Assembly: GCA_016125455.1 (NCBI GenBank) | Contig: WGLS01000005.1 | Coordinates: forward strand, 206,608 to 270,607 | Reading direction: 5' to 3' | From: Alphaproteobacteria bacterium | Lineage (GTDB): Bacteria > Pseudomonadota > Alphaproteobacteria > Caulobacterales > Parvularculaceae | DNA: 64,000 nucleotides | Shown here: in pieces, positions 1 through 8,413 of the stretch | Numbering within the stretch: the stretch's first letter is position 1 | Layout: the number at the start of each line of letters is the position of its first letter | Notes under the pieces: model-generated | The model's database searches: none | Told to the model about the DNA's origin: nothing | The model's input: the letters and a program-made list of their open reading frames with translations, nothing else | Position numbers and translations under genes: made by a program

Positions 1-1
1 A

Positions 2-466
2 TGGTCGCCGCAGATCAATATTGGCGCCTCAGTGCTGATCCCCGAAGCTTATGTCGAAGACCTCAGCGTTCGAATGGGGCTCTATCGCCGGCTTGGGGAT
101 TTGCGCGACCAGGGGGAAATCGATTCATTTGCGGCGGAGCTCGTCGACCGATTCGGTCCGTCGCCGGCGGAGGTCGATCATCTGCTGCAGATCATCTCCA
201 TTCGCGAGAAGTGCCGGGAAGCGGGCGTCGAGAAAATCGACGCCGGGCCAAAGGGCGCCGTTGTATCTTTTCGACGCAACGAGTTTGCGAATCCCGCAGG
301 GCTCGTCGGGTTCATCAGTCAGTCAGCCTACGAAATGAAGCTGCGTCCCGATCAGAAGCTCGTGTTCCAGCAGAACTGGCCCGACGAACGAGCGCGGCTT
401 CGTGGATGCCGCAAGATCCTCGATATACTGACCGAAATCGCTGCTGAGGCGGCTGACAGCCACTAG
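2..466 (+). CDS. mfd: transcription-repair coupling factor Mfd, C-terminal end (partial)
   Basis: Only the last 154 codons are present; the gene enters from the left edge. The visible protein is the C-terminal TRCF domain that follows the translocase motor. It opens with PQINIGASVLIPEAYV and continues with VRMGLYRRLGDL and LVDRFGPSPAEV, all typical of Mfd. Mfd is the ATP-driven translocase that removes stalled RNA polymerase and recruits UvrA to transcribed-strand damage; this last domain masks the UvrA-binding surface. The stop codon overlaps by 4 bases the stop of the convergent gene on the other strand. The assignment rests on the tail only, but this tail is distinctive. Confidence 0.9.
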   Translation, partial: WSPQINIGASVLIPEAYVEDLSVRMGLYRRLGDLRDQGEIDSFAAELVDRFGPSPAEVDHLLQIISIREKCREAGVEKIDAGPKGAVVSFRRNEFANPAGLVGFISQSAYEMKLRPDQKLVFQQNWPDERARLRGCRKILDILTEIAAEAADSH

Positions 467-1812
467 GCGCCGATGCGCCGCGATGCGGCGTCCGCGCCTT
501 CCTTCAGTTGACCAAACAATCGCGCGATCAGCGATTGCGGCGTGTCGCCGGGCCGCCATTCGACAGCGTCGACCGTGAGGCAATTGTCGGGCGCCGGCGG
601 GCGAAGAACGCTTGTCTCGTCCAGCTTCAAGGATGCGGAACTAACGTGGGCGCGCGATCGGCCGGCGATGACGCCGGCGGCGCGCGCGGCGATGCGCATG
701 GCGTCATGATAGGTCGTGGCCGGGGCAATGATAACGACGGCCCCCTCGCCAAGAAGCAGGGGAATGTCCTCAGCGCGGCAGGTGCATGAGATCTGCCTCA
801 GGGCGGCGGCGGCGGCATCGTCCGCCGCGCGGCCGGCGCTGTTGCGCAGCACGATGCCGATCAAGCTGAAAGGACGGCCGGACTTGCGGGCGCGCTCGCC
901 AAGGCGGGTGGCGTGAGCGGCGAAGAAGGTCGGCGTTCGATCGGGCGCCGCCAGCATCGCGTCGCGCGTGTCCGCGAGGAAACGACGAAGCGACGCCACC
1001 AGGCGCGCTCGTTCCGCCGCCCGCCGCACCTTCGCGGCGAAGGCGAGGTCGACCTGGTTCCGCCGAACAGGCTCGATCCCGATCAACCCAAACGCCGCCG
1101 CGACGTCCGGGTCCTCGACCAGCGCAAACATGGGCGCGCCGGCGAATTCGCTGTTGCGACGGAGGGTTCGGGCGAGGGCGAGCAGGAGGTCGTCGCGACC
1201 CGACGGCACGAAAATCGTTGCATCGAATGACATGGCGTCGCTGGCGCGCAGGGCCTGGCCGGCGTTGAAGACGGCGGTTTGTTCCGTGTCGCTGATCGCG
1301 CCCATTGCCTTCAGGGCCAGCGGGCTCGGCGCGCCCGCGAACAGGAGGCGCGGACTGGAGTCCCCCTCGGTCAAGACAGGCATCCTGACCGATAACTCCG
1401 CGGCAACCGCAGACTTCAGTCGGTCGCCAGCCTCTTCCGCAATCGCCGCGACCCGGAGGCGGTTGCGTATCCGCGCGGTGACGGCCTTTGGGCCGATCGG
1501 ATCGAGACACACGTCGCCAATCGCCCCAAGGGCAAGCCGATCGGCCTCCGCCGCCGTTCCCGAAGCGAGAATGACGACGCCGACGATCGCGCCAAGAAGG
1601 CCGGATTTCGCGAGGAGGTCCTTAGCGTCGCCGACCGGATCAGCGGCGCGTCGGACGTCCACAAGCGCGATCTCCGCCGGCCCCCCTATGGGGCGGCGCG
1701 GCGGTCGGTGGAGTGCGTAGTCCGCGGATTTGAGGGCGGCGACCAATGCCGAACTCGGCCGTGTTTGCGCGCCGAGCCAGGCAACGCGCGCGCGAACATC
1801 CGAAACCGTCAT
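463..1812 (-). CDS. degenerate PleD/PopA-like protein (receiver-like domains plus inactive GGDEF fold)
   Basis: 449 residues. Residues 1 to about 130 look like a response-regulator receiver fold (VAWLGAQ at the N-terminus, EIALVDVRR around the usual phospho-acceptor strand). Residues about 145-285 look like a second receiver, in which the acceptor strand reads FDATIFVPSG and has no Asp before the turn. The C-terminal 150 residues follow a diguanylate cyclase pattern (FFAAHATRLGERARKSGRPFS, then IVLRN, then a GGDEF position reading LLLGEGAVVIIAP). The catalytic GGDEF is therefore lost, as in Caulobacter PopA. It may bind c-di-GMP or act as a structural adaptor; that is inference. It ends against mfd, and a 19-bp palindrome lies about 100 bases upstream. 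Confidence 0.6.
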   Translation of the reverse strand: MTVSDVRARVAWLGAQTRPSSALVAALKSADYALHRPPRRPIGGPAEIALVDVRRAADPVGDAKDLLAKSGLLGAIVGVVILASGTAAEADRLALGAIGDVCLDPIGPKAVTARIRNRLRVAAIAEEAGDRLKSAVAAELSVRMPVLTEGDSSPRLLFAGAPSPLALKAMGAISDTEQTAVFNAGQALRASDAMSFDATIFVPSGRDDLLLALARTLRRNSEFAGAPMFALVEDPDVAAAFGLIGIEPVRRNQVDLAFAAKVRRAAERARLVASLRRFLADTRDAMLAAPDRTPTFFAAHATRLGERARKSGRPFSLIGIVLRNSAGRAADDAAAAALRQISCTCRAEDIPLLLGEGAVVIIAPATTYHDAMRIAARAAGVIAGRSRAHVSSASLKLDETSVLRPPAPDNCLTVDAVEWRPGDTPQSLIARLFGQLKEGADAASRRIGA

Positions 1813-1908
1813 AATGGGTCGTCCAGCCGTGAGCTTGCAAGCAAGCCGTCAGGCATGCACGTCTCAGGCCAGCCGGGGGCGTCTCCCGAACGATCCCAGG
1901 GGCGCGTG

Positions 1909-1927
1909 CGGATTAATCGTTAATCCG
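1909..1927. promoter_or_regulatory. perfect 19-bp palindrome, possible operator
   Basis: Arms of 8 bases, CGGATTAA and TTAATCCG, are separated by TCG. It lies in the gap between two minus-strand genes, about 97 bases upstream of the PleD-like start, so an operator for that gene is possible. The two TTAA cores are 3 bases apart, so this is not a CtrA box (which needs 7). Confidence 0.35.
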
Positions 1928-1962
1928 GGAGTTCGGTCGGAAAACAGCGCGAGCAGCGTCGT

Positions 1963-3789
1963 TCAGGGCCGGCTTTCGCCTGGGCGCGCATCACTTGAGC
2001 CAGTGATTTTTCTGGCCGCCTTCGCCATGGCGTCGAGCGGTCCCCGGGGGCGTTCGGCCTCATTCGCGTCCTTCTGGGCGACCTTGGCGCCGGCGCCCCC
2101 CGGACCGTCAAGGCAGATATCGGGCTCCCCGGCGATCGCGAAGGCTCCCGCCGCCGCGCGTTCTTCATAGCATTTCAGCGCTGACAGGAATTCCTGCGGC
2201 CGGTTGAAGGGGCCGGCTTCGCGGTAGAGCTGGGCCGTGCCAACGCCGACATACCGCCAGTGCCATGGCTCGAACGAGTTTTCCCCCGGCAGATAGTCAT
2301 TGCCCTGAGGGTATGAGAGAATAAACCCGTAGCGGAAGGCATTTTCCTCAAAGCACCGATACGCCTTGTCGCTCTGGCGCATCAAACGGCCGTTGACGTC
2401 AATGTCGGCGGCGAGCCCCGTCTGGTGTTCCGACATGCCAGGGGGCGTCACGGTGCCCTGATGTCCAATGCGTTGGAACAGATCCCGCTGGGTTTCGTAG
2501 GAGCGGTAGCCGGATCGGAGCGACAGGCGCTCGCCAGTGTCCGACCGGCACAGGGAAATAAGCTGCGCGAGGCGCGCCGGCAGATTGTCCTCTCGCTGAT
2601 TGCCGCGTGGGTCGGCCGCAAGACGGAGCTTCATTTCGTCAATGCCCGAGTTCTTGGACAGGGGCACGGTGAAATCCGACGCGGCGATGAGGTCGCCGGG
2701 GAGATAGTTCGCCGGAAGAAGGAATTGCTGTGAGACCGGACGGTCAATGTCGAGCGAACGGTCGCGCGCGCGGTTCGCGGCGTAGCGTTGCTCGCCAAAG
2801 GCGTCCCGGAACAGATCGCGCATGTGAACGTAAAGCGCCTGCGCTTCCGTCGCGCGGCCCTGCTCCTCGTAGACGCCCGCGAGCAGTCGGATATAGAGGC
2901 TCAGGTCAGGATTGTTCGATCCCTTGACCTTTTCCTGTGCGTGAAAAGCGTCGAGATAAATTTTTTCGGCGTCCTTAAGGCGGCCGAGGCGCCGGTAGAC
3001 CGGCCCCAGCATCATTGCTACCTGAACCGTATCCTGATGATCTTCGCCGAGCACGGCGCGGCGCAGTTCGTAAGCCGACGCGAGGAGCCCGGCGGCGGCG
3101 TAGGAGCCTTGCTCGCCCGACGCGTAGAATGCGCCTAGATCCATCATGTTCGACGCCGCGATCAGTTTTTCTTCCCGGCCGCCGTGGAATTTTTCCGGGT
3201 CGCCGAGGGGCGTCAGGGTTTCGGCAAAAAGGTCTTCCGCATCGCTGATCGCTTCGGCGTAGAATCTCGACTTGCCATTCTCGCGCGTTTCGCCGCCGAC
3301 CATGTACCGGTCGTGCGCATGGGCGCCGGCGCCATGGTCGCCGGAAAGCCTGAGGAATTCGGCGTAAATGCTCACGCCTCGGCCAACATCGCCGGCGATG
3401 ATGTGGGCGCGCGCGAGGGTCGCCTCAAGACTGGCCTGTTCAAGCGGATCAAGCGCGCGCCCCCAGCTTGTCGAAAGCGCCGCCGTCAGGGTTTCCGCAG
3501 CCGCCTGTTGCTTGCCGGCATCCACGAGCACGCGCCCATAGTCGGCAAGGATCGGCGCCAGCGCTTCGTCCGTTTCGCCAGACTTGCGCCTCAGCGCAAC
3601 GATGCGCCCGCCATAGCTCGCAGCGGCGCGGGGCCGGCCGGCGTCGCGGAGCGTCTCATAGCGGCTCTGGGCCGCGTCGGCGTCAAGCCGGACCGCGAGA
3701 TTAAAGCCCACGAAGTATGTCGCTGCGAGCAGCAAGCCGGCTGCGGCGAAGCAGACAATGTTGCGAGACAGCATGACCCCCGACCGCAT
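1963..3789 (-). CDS. membrane-anchored TPR protein with C-terminal VanY-type D,D/L,D-carboxypeptidase (M15B)
   Basis: 608 residues from ATG 3789; ATG 3774 is the alternative. The longer open frame overlaps the divergent gene and was not used. A membrane segment (about 9-30) is followed by helical TPR-like repeats across roughly residues 50-350, for example AGLLASAYELRRAVLGEDHQD and AEKIYLDAFHAQEKVKG. The C-terminal third is a VanY peptidase: SEHQTGLAADID supplies His455 and Asp462, and EPWHWRYVG supplies Glu507 and His510, the usual zinc and catalytic residues. The family trims peptidoglycan stem peptides. The active domain should face the periplasm. A TPR array fused to VanY is uncommon and suggests recruitment by a protein complex. 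Confidence 0.8.
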   Translation of the reverse strand: MRSGVMLSRNIVCFAAAGLLLAATYFVGFNLAVRLDADAAQSRYETLRDAGRPRAAASYGGRIVALRRKSGETDEALAPILADYGRVLVDAGKQQAAAETLTAALSTSWGRALDPLEQASLEATLARAHIIAGDVGRGVSIYAEFLRLSGDHGAGAHAHDRYMVGGETRENGKSRFYAEAISDAEDLFAETLTPLGDPEKFHGGREEKLIAASNMMDLGAFYASGEQGSYAAAGLLASAYELRRAVLGEDHQDTVQVAMMLGPVYRRLGRLKDAEKIYLDAFHAQEKVKGSNNPDLSLYIRLLAGVYEEQGRATEAQALYVHMRDLFRDAFGEQRYAANRARDRSLDIDRPVSQQFLLPANYLPGDLIAASDFTVPLSKNSGIDEMKLRLAADPRGNQREDNLPARLAQLISLCRSDTGERLSLRSGYRSYETQRDLFQRIGHQGTVTPPGMSEHQTGLAADIDVNGRLMRQSDKAYRCFEENAFRYGFILSYPQGNDYLPGENSFEPWHWRYVGVGTAQLYREAGPFNRPQEFLSALKCYEERAAAGAFAIAGEPDICLDGPGGAGAKVAQKDANEAERPRGPLDAMAKAARKITGSSDARPGESRP

Positions 3790-4030
3790 CGTACGTTTAC
3801 CCCGCGAGCACCTTAGCATCGCGATTTGGCATGCGCGACCCGGCGTCCTCCCGGTTTTCAGGTTTTTTGCGAATCCGTGGGGCGAAACCGGCTCAACCAT
3901 TGCACGCGGCGCGGTTGGCCGGCAGTTTTGCCGCGGCGCCGCCACCCGATCAACGCCGCCGGCAAAGCTGCGTGATTGTCCAACCTTTCGCCACTCCACA
4001 AGGCAGCGATCCCGAAAAGGACCGAATTGA

Positions 4031-4786
4031 ATGTCGAACGCCATTCCGCCAGCGGCGGGCGGTCGCCGCCGCGTTTTCCTGATGCGTCACGGGCATGTCG
4101 ACTATTTCCAGCCCGGTTTGACCGATCCACGGACGGTCTCGCTGACTGAAGAAGGCGAAGCGCAAGCGGCCGCGGCGGGTGAGGCCCTGAGCGCTGTCGG
4201 CATTGATGTCGCCGCGCACTCCTCGCTGCCGCGCACGCGACAAACCCTCGAAATTGTCCTTGCCCGCCGGAAGGCGCTGCCCGACGTCGCGACCCTGCCG
4301 GGCCTCGAAGAATTGCGCAGCGGAACGGTGATGGCCTCAAGCCGGGAGGAGCTCGCCGCCTGGTTGGCTTTTTCTTTTGACGAGGCCCATCTCGCCGACG
4401 CCAGCTTCCTGCCAGGCGGCGAAACCTTCGCCGCCGCTGAACGCCGCATCGTTGCGGAACTGGAGCGGTTCATTGTCAGCGGGTCCTGGCGTTCCGCGCT
4501 TGTTGTGGCGCACGAAGGGGTGAATCGTATTGTCCTTGGCTGGGCCTGCGGGGGTGGTCTGGCGACGATCGGGGCGTTCGAACAGGATCTTGGATGCATT
4601 AACGTGATCGATTTCGACCTGACGCCGACGGGCGACGGGGTCGCGATCGAGCGGTCGATTATCAAGGCGCTCAATGTGACGCCCTATGACTATGTCAAGG
4701 ACGGCCTGCCGAGGACGAGCCTGGAACACCTGTTCGATATCGACTTCGGTCGCGCCAGGCCCACACAGAAGCCGCAAGCGAGCTGA
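4031..4786 (+). CDS. histidine phosphatase family protein (phosphoglycerate mutase-like)
   Basis: 251 residues. The N-terminal RHG motif is present in RRRVFLMRHGHVDYF; the second catalytic region reads HSSLPRTRQTLEI; the distal His lies in VVAHEGVNRIVLG. This is the full residue set of the branch-1 histidine phosphatases, which form a phosphohistidine and hydrolyse phosphomonoesters. Substrate cannot be told from sequence. AAGGA lies about 10 bases before the ATG. It is divergent from the VanY gene, about 240 bases away. Confidence 0.85.
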   Translation: MSNAIPPAAGGRRRVFLMRHGHVDYFQPGLTDPRTVSLTEEGEAQAAAAGEALSAVGIDVAAHSSLPRTRQTLEIVLARRKALPDVATLPGLEELRSGTVMASSREELAAWLAFSFDEAHLADASFLPGGETFAAAERRIVAELERFIVSGSWRSALVVAHEGVNRIVLGWACGGGLATIGAFEQDLGCINVIDFDLTPTGDGVAIERSIIKALNVTPYDYVKDGLPRTSLEHLFDIDFGRARPTQKPQAS

Positions 4787-4881
4787 GATCGACGCGGCCA
4801 GCACCGGACAGGATCGCCGTTGTCACCCGGTCGCCGATTGCGTAGCGTTAACCCCGCACGCTAGCGGGAGTAGTTCGGGCG

Positions 4882-5754
4882 ATGCCGTATGGTTTCAGAA
4901 GAGGGGTCAAGGACCCCGGCGAGTTCACATTTATCGACATCGCAGGCCTTTCCGGTGCGGGGGCGCTCGGGATCGTTTCTGCACTGGCCACGGATTTCCA
5001 GCAGAAAGGCGAAGCGTCAGCGCTGTTCACCATCAATCGATGGATCGCATGGGCTGGGTCGTTTGTCGGCTTCGACCAGCCGCCGATGTGGAGCGTGTTT
5101 CTCGGGCTTCTCGCGATCGGCGCGGGCTCCATCTTTTACTTCCAGCCGATTACGCGCCAAGGGGCATTCGCGCAGGGCTTTGGCCTGCTTGCCGTGATCG
5201 TGACGGCCGTGCCCGCCGATCTCGCCGGCGCCCTCTACGGCATGGACGGGCCGACGCTTTCGCGCGCCGGCTACGTCAATGAGACGCTCGCCGCGCCAAA
5301 AATTACGACCGCGCAGGATTCCGGCCACGCCGCGGACGTGAAAGTGGATGTCGCACAGTCGGGCGAGGGCGCCTCGATCGACGGCGCGCCGGCCTATGAA
5401 CTCCGCTTGCGAATTGATGCGCCGGACGGCCTGCCAGACGACCTTGGCGAGGCCATCGAAAAGGGCGTTCTTCGCGGGCGGCTTCACAACGCCAATACTC
5501 GCGAAACCTACAATCTGTTCCGCAACGCCGGCGGCGCGCTCGAACGCGTCGGCGACAGCCTATTCATCACCGCCGGCGTGCCGGCTGAGGCGGACAGCGC
5601 GGAACTCTGGATCCGCATCGAGCTGAACGGCTACGCGATCGAGGAACAGTCGGCGACCGTCACGCTCGGGCGCGAGCTCAACTGGCGGATAACGCTGCGG
5701 CCATCGTCAACCCCGATGTTCGTCCAGCGCCTTCGCAAGTCATACTGGTTCTGA
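4882..5754 (+). CDS. conserved hypothetical inner-membrane protein
   Basis: 290 residues, function not recognised. The N-terminal 130 residues hold two or three hydrophobic stretches (IDIAGLSGAGALGIVSAL, WSVFLGLLAIGAGSIFYF, FGLLAVIVTAVPADLAGAL). The remaining about 150 residues are soluble and beta-rich, with sequence such as YELRLRIDAPDGLPDDLGEA and LWIRIELNGYAIEEQ. This looks like an anchored protein with an extracytoplasmic beta-domain, possibly immunoglobulin-like or carboxypeptidase-regulatory-like. It precedes a small lipoprotein gene by 34 bases in the same direction, so the two probably share a transcript. Confidence 0.6.
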   Translation: MPYGFRRGVKDPGEFTFIDIAGLSGAGALGIVSALATDFQQKGEASALFTINRWIAWAGSFVGFDQPPMWSVFLGLLAIGAGSIFYFQPITRQGAFAQGFGLLAVIVTAVPADLAGALYGMDGPTLSRAGYVNETLAAPKITTAQDSGHAADVKVDVAQSGEGASIDGAPAYELRLRIDAPDGLPDDLGEAIEKGVLRGRLHNANTRETYNLFRNAGGALERVGDSLFITAGVPAEADSAELWIRIELNGYAIEEQSATVTLGRELNWRITLRPSSTPMFVQRLRKSYWF

Positions 5755-5788
5755 GACGCGATTGATCTTTGGCAGGGGAGCTTCGGCC

Positions 5789-5983
5789 ATGCAACGACGC
5801 AATATAACGCTATTTGCCGCTGCGCTCGCCAGCGGCGTGATTGTTGCGGCGGCAACGGGATGCGGGCCAAGTCGGCTTGAAAAGGACGAAGCCTTGATCG
5901 AGGAGCTTGAAGCGGAGCTTGAGGAACGAGAGGCGATCGAGGAGGCTGCGGACGACGACGGCGGCGTCGCCGAACCGCGCTGA
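5789..5983 (+). CDS. small acidic lipoprotein
   Basis: 64 residues. ATG 5789 is chosen because AGGGGAG sits 8 bases upstream. A basic N-terminus (MQRRN), a hydrophobic core (FAAALASGVIVAAA) and a Cys in AATGCGPS look like a lipoprotein signal, with a slightly weak lipobox. The mature part is a very acidic, heptad-like helix (EKDEALIEELEAELEE), likely a short coiled coil in the periplasm. Function is unknown. Confidence 0.6.
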   Translation: MQRRNITLFAAALASGVIVAAATGCGPSRLEKDEALIEELEAELEEREAIEEAADDDGGVAEPR

Positions 5984-6083
5984 CGCGTTCGCATGTCTCT
6001 CGATGCCACATCTTTGAAATGGTCAGCGCCCGTGTCTGGGCGGGAGCGTTGGGCCGAACTGGAATCGTCTCCGAGCGGGAGAC

Positions 6084-7193
6084 CTAGCGGCTGAGCGCTG
6101 CGCCGTGAGCCGCCTTCAGATTGCCCGGCCGGTAGGAAGGATCCTCCCGCCACCGCGTGATGGCGGATGCGTGGATGTCTTCTAGGCCGCAGAACGGCCG
6201 GCGATCCTTGCCGGGATTGTCAGGCTGCGGACCGGCGACAGGGTCGCTCAGGCGGCGGTCGAACCCGCCGGCCTCGGCCCCGAACGGCGCCAGCGGATCA
6301 GGCGAGAGATCGAACAGGTCGCGACGGAACTCGATGCCGGTCGTCGACTCCGCTTCGTCCATCATCCAGAGCAGCGCCGCATCGGAGTGGAACGCCTTGT
6401 CGATTTTCTGCGGGTCGCCTTCGGCGCGTCCATCGCCGCCGCCGCCAATGCACCCGTGATCCCCCGGGAACCAGACCTGACGGATCTGTCCCTTGCGGAC
6501 GCCAAACCCGGGCAACGGGTTCATTTCAGTGTGGCGAAATACTTTTCGTCGCTCATCAATGCCAACGGCGTGGCGTGCGCAATCAACGATCGGACTTAGG
6601 TATGTGTTGTGAAAGCGATGTTTATCCTGACTTTTCCTGTCAAGCTTGAGAACTGATGAGAGGTCCGGGATGCCAAGCGCGCCAACCGTGTCCCATACGC
6701 CGAGGAACGTGATCCTGATCGCGCTTTTCTCGGGATCTTCCGTCGTCTGCCCGTGACCCATACGCTTTTGCAGGCGGATCGCCAGCGCTTCCCGGTCGGG
6801 CGTGTCGAGCCGACGATAGAGGGCGTAGGCGTTCGGCAGCCAGCTCAGCTCCTCGCGCCTGAGGATCCCGCAACTGTAGATCAGGCCGGCGAGGCTTCTG
6901 ACCGTGTAGGCGCCGCGCGAGAATCCGAAAAGGTAGATTTCGTCCCCAGGCTGATAATTCGCGCAAAGAAACGTGTAGGCGTCCGAGATTTCGATGTTGA
7001 TGCCGTGGCCAAATGCGCCGCCGGTCAGGCGGTCGAAGGTCGATCGCGTGCCGATGCCTTGCGCATAGTAGACAAGCTGCTGCACCCCGTCGCCAACCGG
7101 CTTCACCGACTCGCAGATCTTGCGGACGTTGGTTGCCTCCGGCGTTTCAAGCGTTTGCCAGGTGCCGTCGCATGCGATGACGATCCGTTTCAT
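6084..7193 (-). CDS. DUF2235 alpha/beta-hydrolase (Tle1/phospholipase-like fold)
   Basis: 369 residues from ATG 7193, which has AGGGGAG directly upstream; the frame stays open further but without family similarity. The N-terminus MKRIVIACDGTWQ is diagnostic of DUF2235, and the nucleophile elbow reads LFGFSRGAYTVRSLAG (GxSxG with Ser in the middle). The fold is shared with type VI secretion phospholipase effectors such as Tle1. No VgrG, PAAR, immunity or other secretion gene lies nearby, so a housekeeping hydrolase is equally possible. It is transcribed divergently from a DUF4956 membrane protein. Confidence 0.8.
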   Translation of the reverse strand: MKRIVIACDGTWQTLETPEATNVRKICESVKPVGDGVQQLVYYAQGIGTRSTFDRLTGGAFGHGINIEISDAYTFLCANYQPGDEIYLFGFSRGAYTVRSLAGLIYSCGILRREELSWLPNAYALYRRLDTPDREALAIRLQKRMGHGQTTEDPEKSAIRITFLGVWDTVGALGIPDLSSVLKLDRKSQDKHRFHNTYLSPIVDCARHAVGIDERRKVFRHTEMNPLPGFGVRKGQIRQVWFPGDHGCIGGGGDGRAEGDPQKIDKAFHSDAALLWMMDEAESTTGIEFRRDLFDLSPDPLAPFGAEAGGFDRRLSDPVAGPQPDNPGKDRRPFCGLEDIHASAITRWREDPSYRPGNLKAAHGAALSR

Positions 7194-7345
7194 TGCGCTC
7201 CCCCTACAAAACCGCTGATCCCCCCCAGAGATTAACCAAGGTTTCCGCGAATGTGGCGTCGCCGCAAGTCCGGGGCGCTGATCCCGCGGCGCAGCTCGGT
7301 TATTCCCGCAGGCACGGCATCGATCCGGCTGATTATGAAGAATTT

Positions 7346-7376
7346 TTGACAAACGACGCGGGTTACCCGCTAGACT
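7346..7376 (+). promoter_or_regulatory. candidate promoter of the DUF4956 gene
   Basis: TTGACA at 7346-7351 and a TAGACT-like -10 at 7371-7376. The spacing (19) is longer than ideal; CTAGAC at 18 is the alternative. The gene starts 35 bases further on. Confidence 0.4.
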
Positions 7377-7410
7377 GTCGGAGCAAAGGGCTTAGGGGGG
7401 AGTTGGCAAG

Positions 7411-8304
7411 ATGGCGCGTGGCGAAGCAACGGCCGGGTCCGGTGACGTGCTCGACGAGCATCGCGGCGTTCTTGTCTGGCTGCTGGCGCGGATCAGCGCC
7501 TATTACATTGTTGTCGGCGCCGTCGCGTGGGGCCTTTTCCAGCTCTTTCCGGGCTTTCTTGAGCTTATGCCGGTCGGCGGCGTCGTCGATTACCGGCCAG
7601 ACCCGCTGATCGGTCCCGCAGAACCCGTCACCCGGACGCCAGTTGATGGGGCGCCTCTGGCATGGCTGGAGGAGGCGGTCTCGCTCGCCATCGCGATGGG
7701 CATTACCCTGATCGCGATGCTGCCTGTTTCGTGGTTGTACAAGGCGATCCACGAAGGCCACGATTTCGACCATTCGATAGACGAAACGTCGCTGCTCATG
7801 CCCGCGGTCGTGGCGGGGGTCGTGACGGTTGCGCAGCATTCGCTCGCTCTTGCGTTCAGTCTGGCCGGGATCGTCGCAGGGGTCAGGTTCCGGCGCGCCC
7901 TCAGCGACACCTTCGACACGCTGTTCATTTTCGTCGCCATTGGCGTCGGCCTCGCAGCGGGCGTCGGCGCCATAGAAATTGCCCTCGTCATAACGGTTTT
8001 CTTCAACTATGCGACCGCTGTCGTCTGCATTTTTGGCGACGGTCTTGAGTCGAAGTACATTGCGGCGAAAGAACTCCGGTCGATCGAGCGCAGGAACGGA
8101 TCGGCGGGCAAGAAAAAGAAAAAGAAGAAAAAAAAAGACAATGTTGAGGCGTCCGTCATGACTGGATCGTCATCGATCGCGGCTTCTGTCAGTCCGACTA
8201 CGCCCTATCCAGGCGTTCGAACAGAAAACGCGAGGTCCTATGCGCCAGGCCACGACCGTCAAGCTGGCGTCGCCAATCCGTCGTCGGAGCAACGGGATAG
8301 CTGA
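7411..8304 (+). CDS. DUF4956 integral membrane protein with poly-lysine run
   Basis: 297 residues. Membrane segments lie at about 22-50, 85-110, 135-155 and 170-210 (for example LARISAYYIVVGAVAWGLF and FIFVAIGVGLAAGVGAIEIA). The block LAFSLAGIVAGVRFRRALSD is the conserved core of DUF4956, whose role is not established. After the last segment comes a run of nine consecutive lysines at codons 235-243, encoded partly by nine A's in a row (8128-8136), then a Ser/Thr-rich tail. A one-base slip at the A-run in either direction reaches a stop within about four to nine codons, so two protein forms are possible. Confidence 0.75.
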   Translation: MARGEATAGSGDVLDEHRGVLVWLLARISAYYIVVGAVAWGLFQLFPGFLELMPVGGVVDYRPDPLIGPAEPVTRTPVDGAPLAWLEEAVSLAIAMGITLIAMLPVSWLYKAIHEGHDFDHSIDETSLLMPAVVAGVVTVAQHSLALAFSLAGIVAGVRFRRALSDTFDTLFIFVAIGVGLAAGVGAIEIALVITVFFNYATAVVCIFGDGLESKYIAAKELRSIERRNGSAGKKKKKKKKKDNVEASVMTGSSSIAASVSPTTPYPGVRTENARSYAPGHDRQAGVANPSSEQRDS

Positions 8305-8413
8305 TCGGCGCGCCGCAATCAGCAATGCGCGGCCACGGGCGTAGGGGCCGCCGGCTGGCGAGCGAACTAAAGAGCGGGCCTTGAGGGGACTGGCCTGCAA
8401 AGGAGAGTTAGCG

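Noticed and set aside
6084..7193. A type VI secretion effector locus
   Set aside because: The DUF2235 fold fits Tle1, but no VgrG, PAAR, Hcp or immunity-like partner is adjacent.
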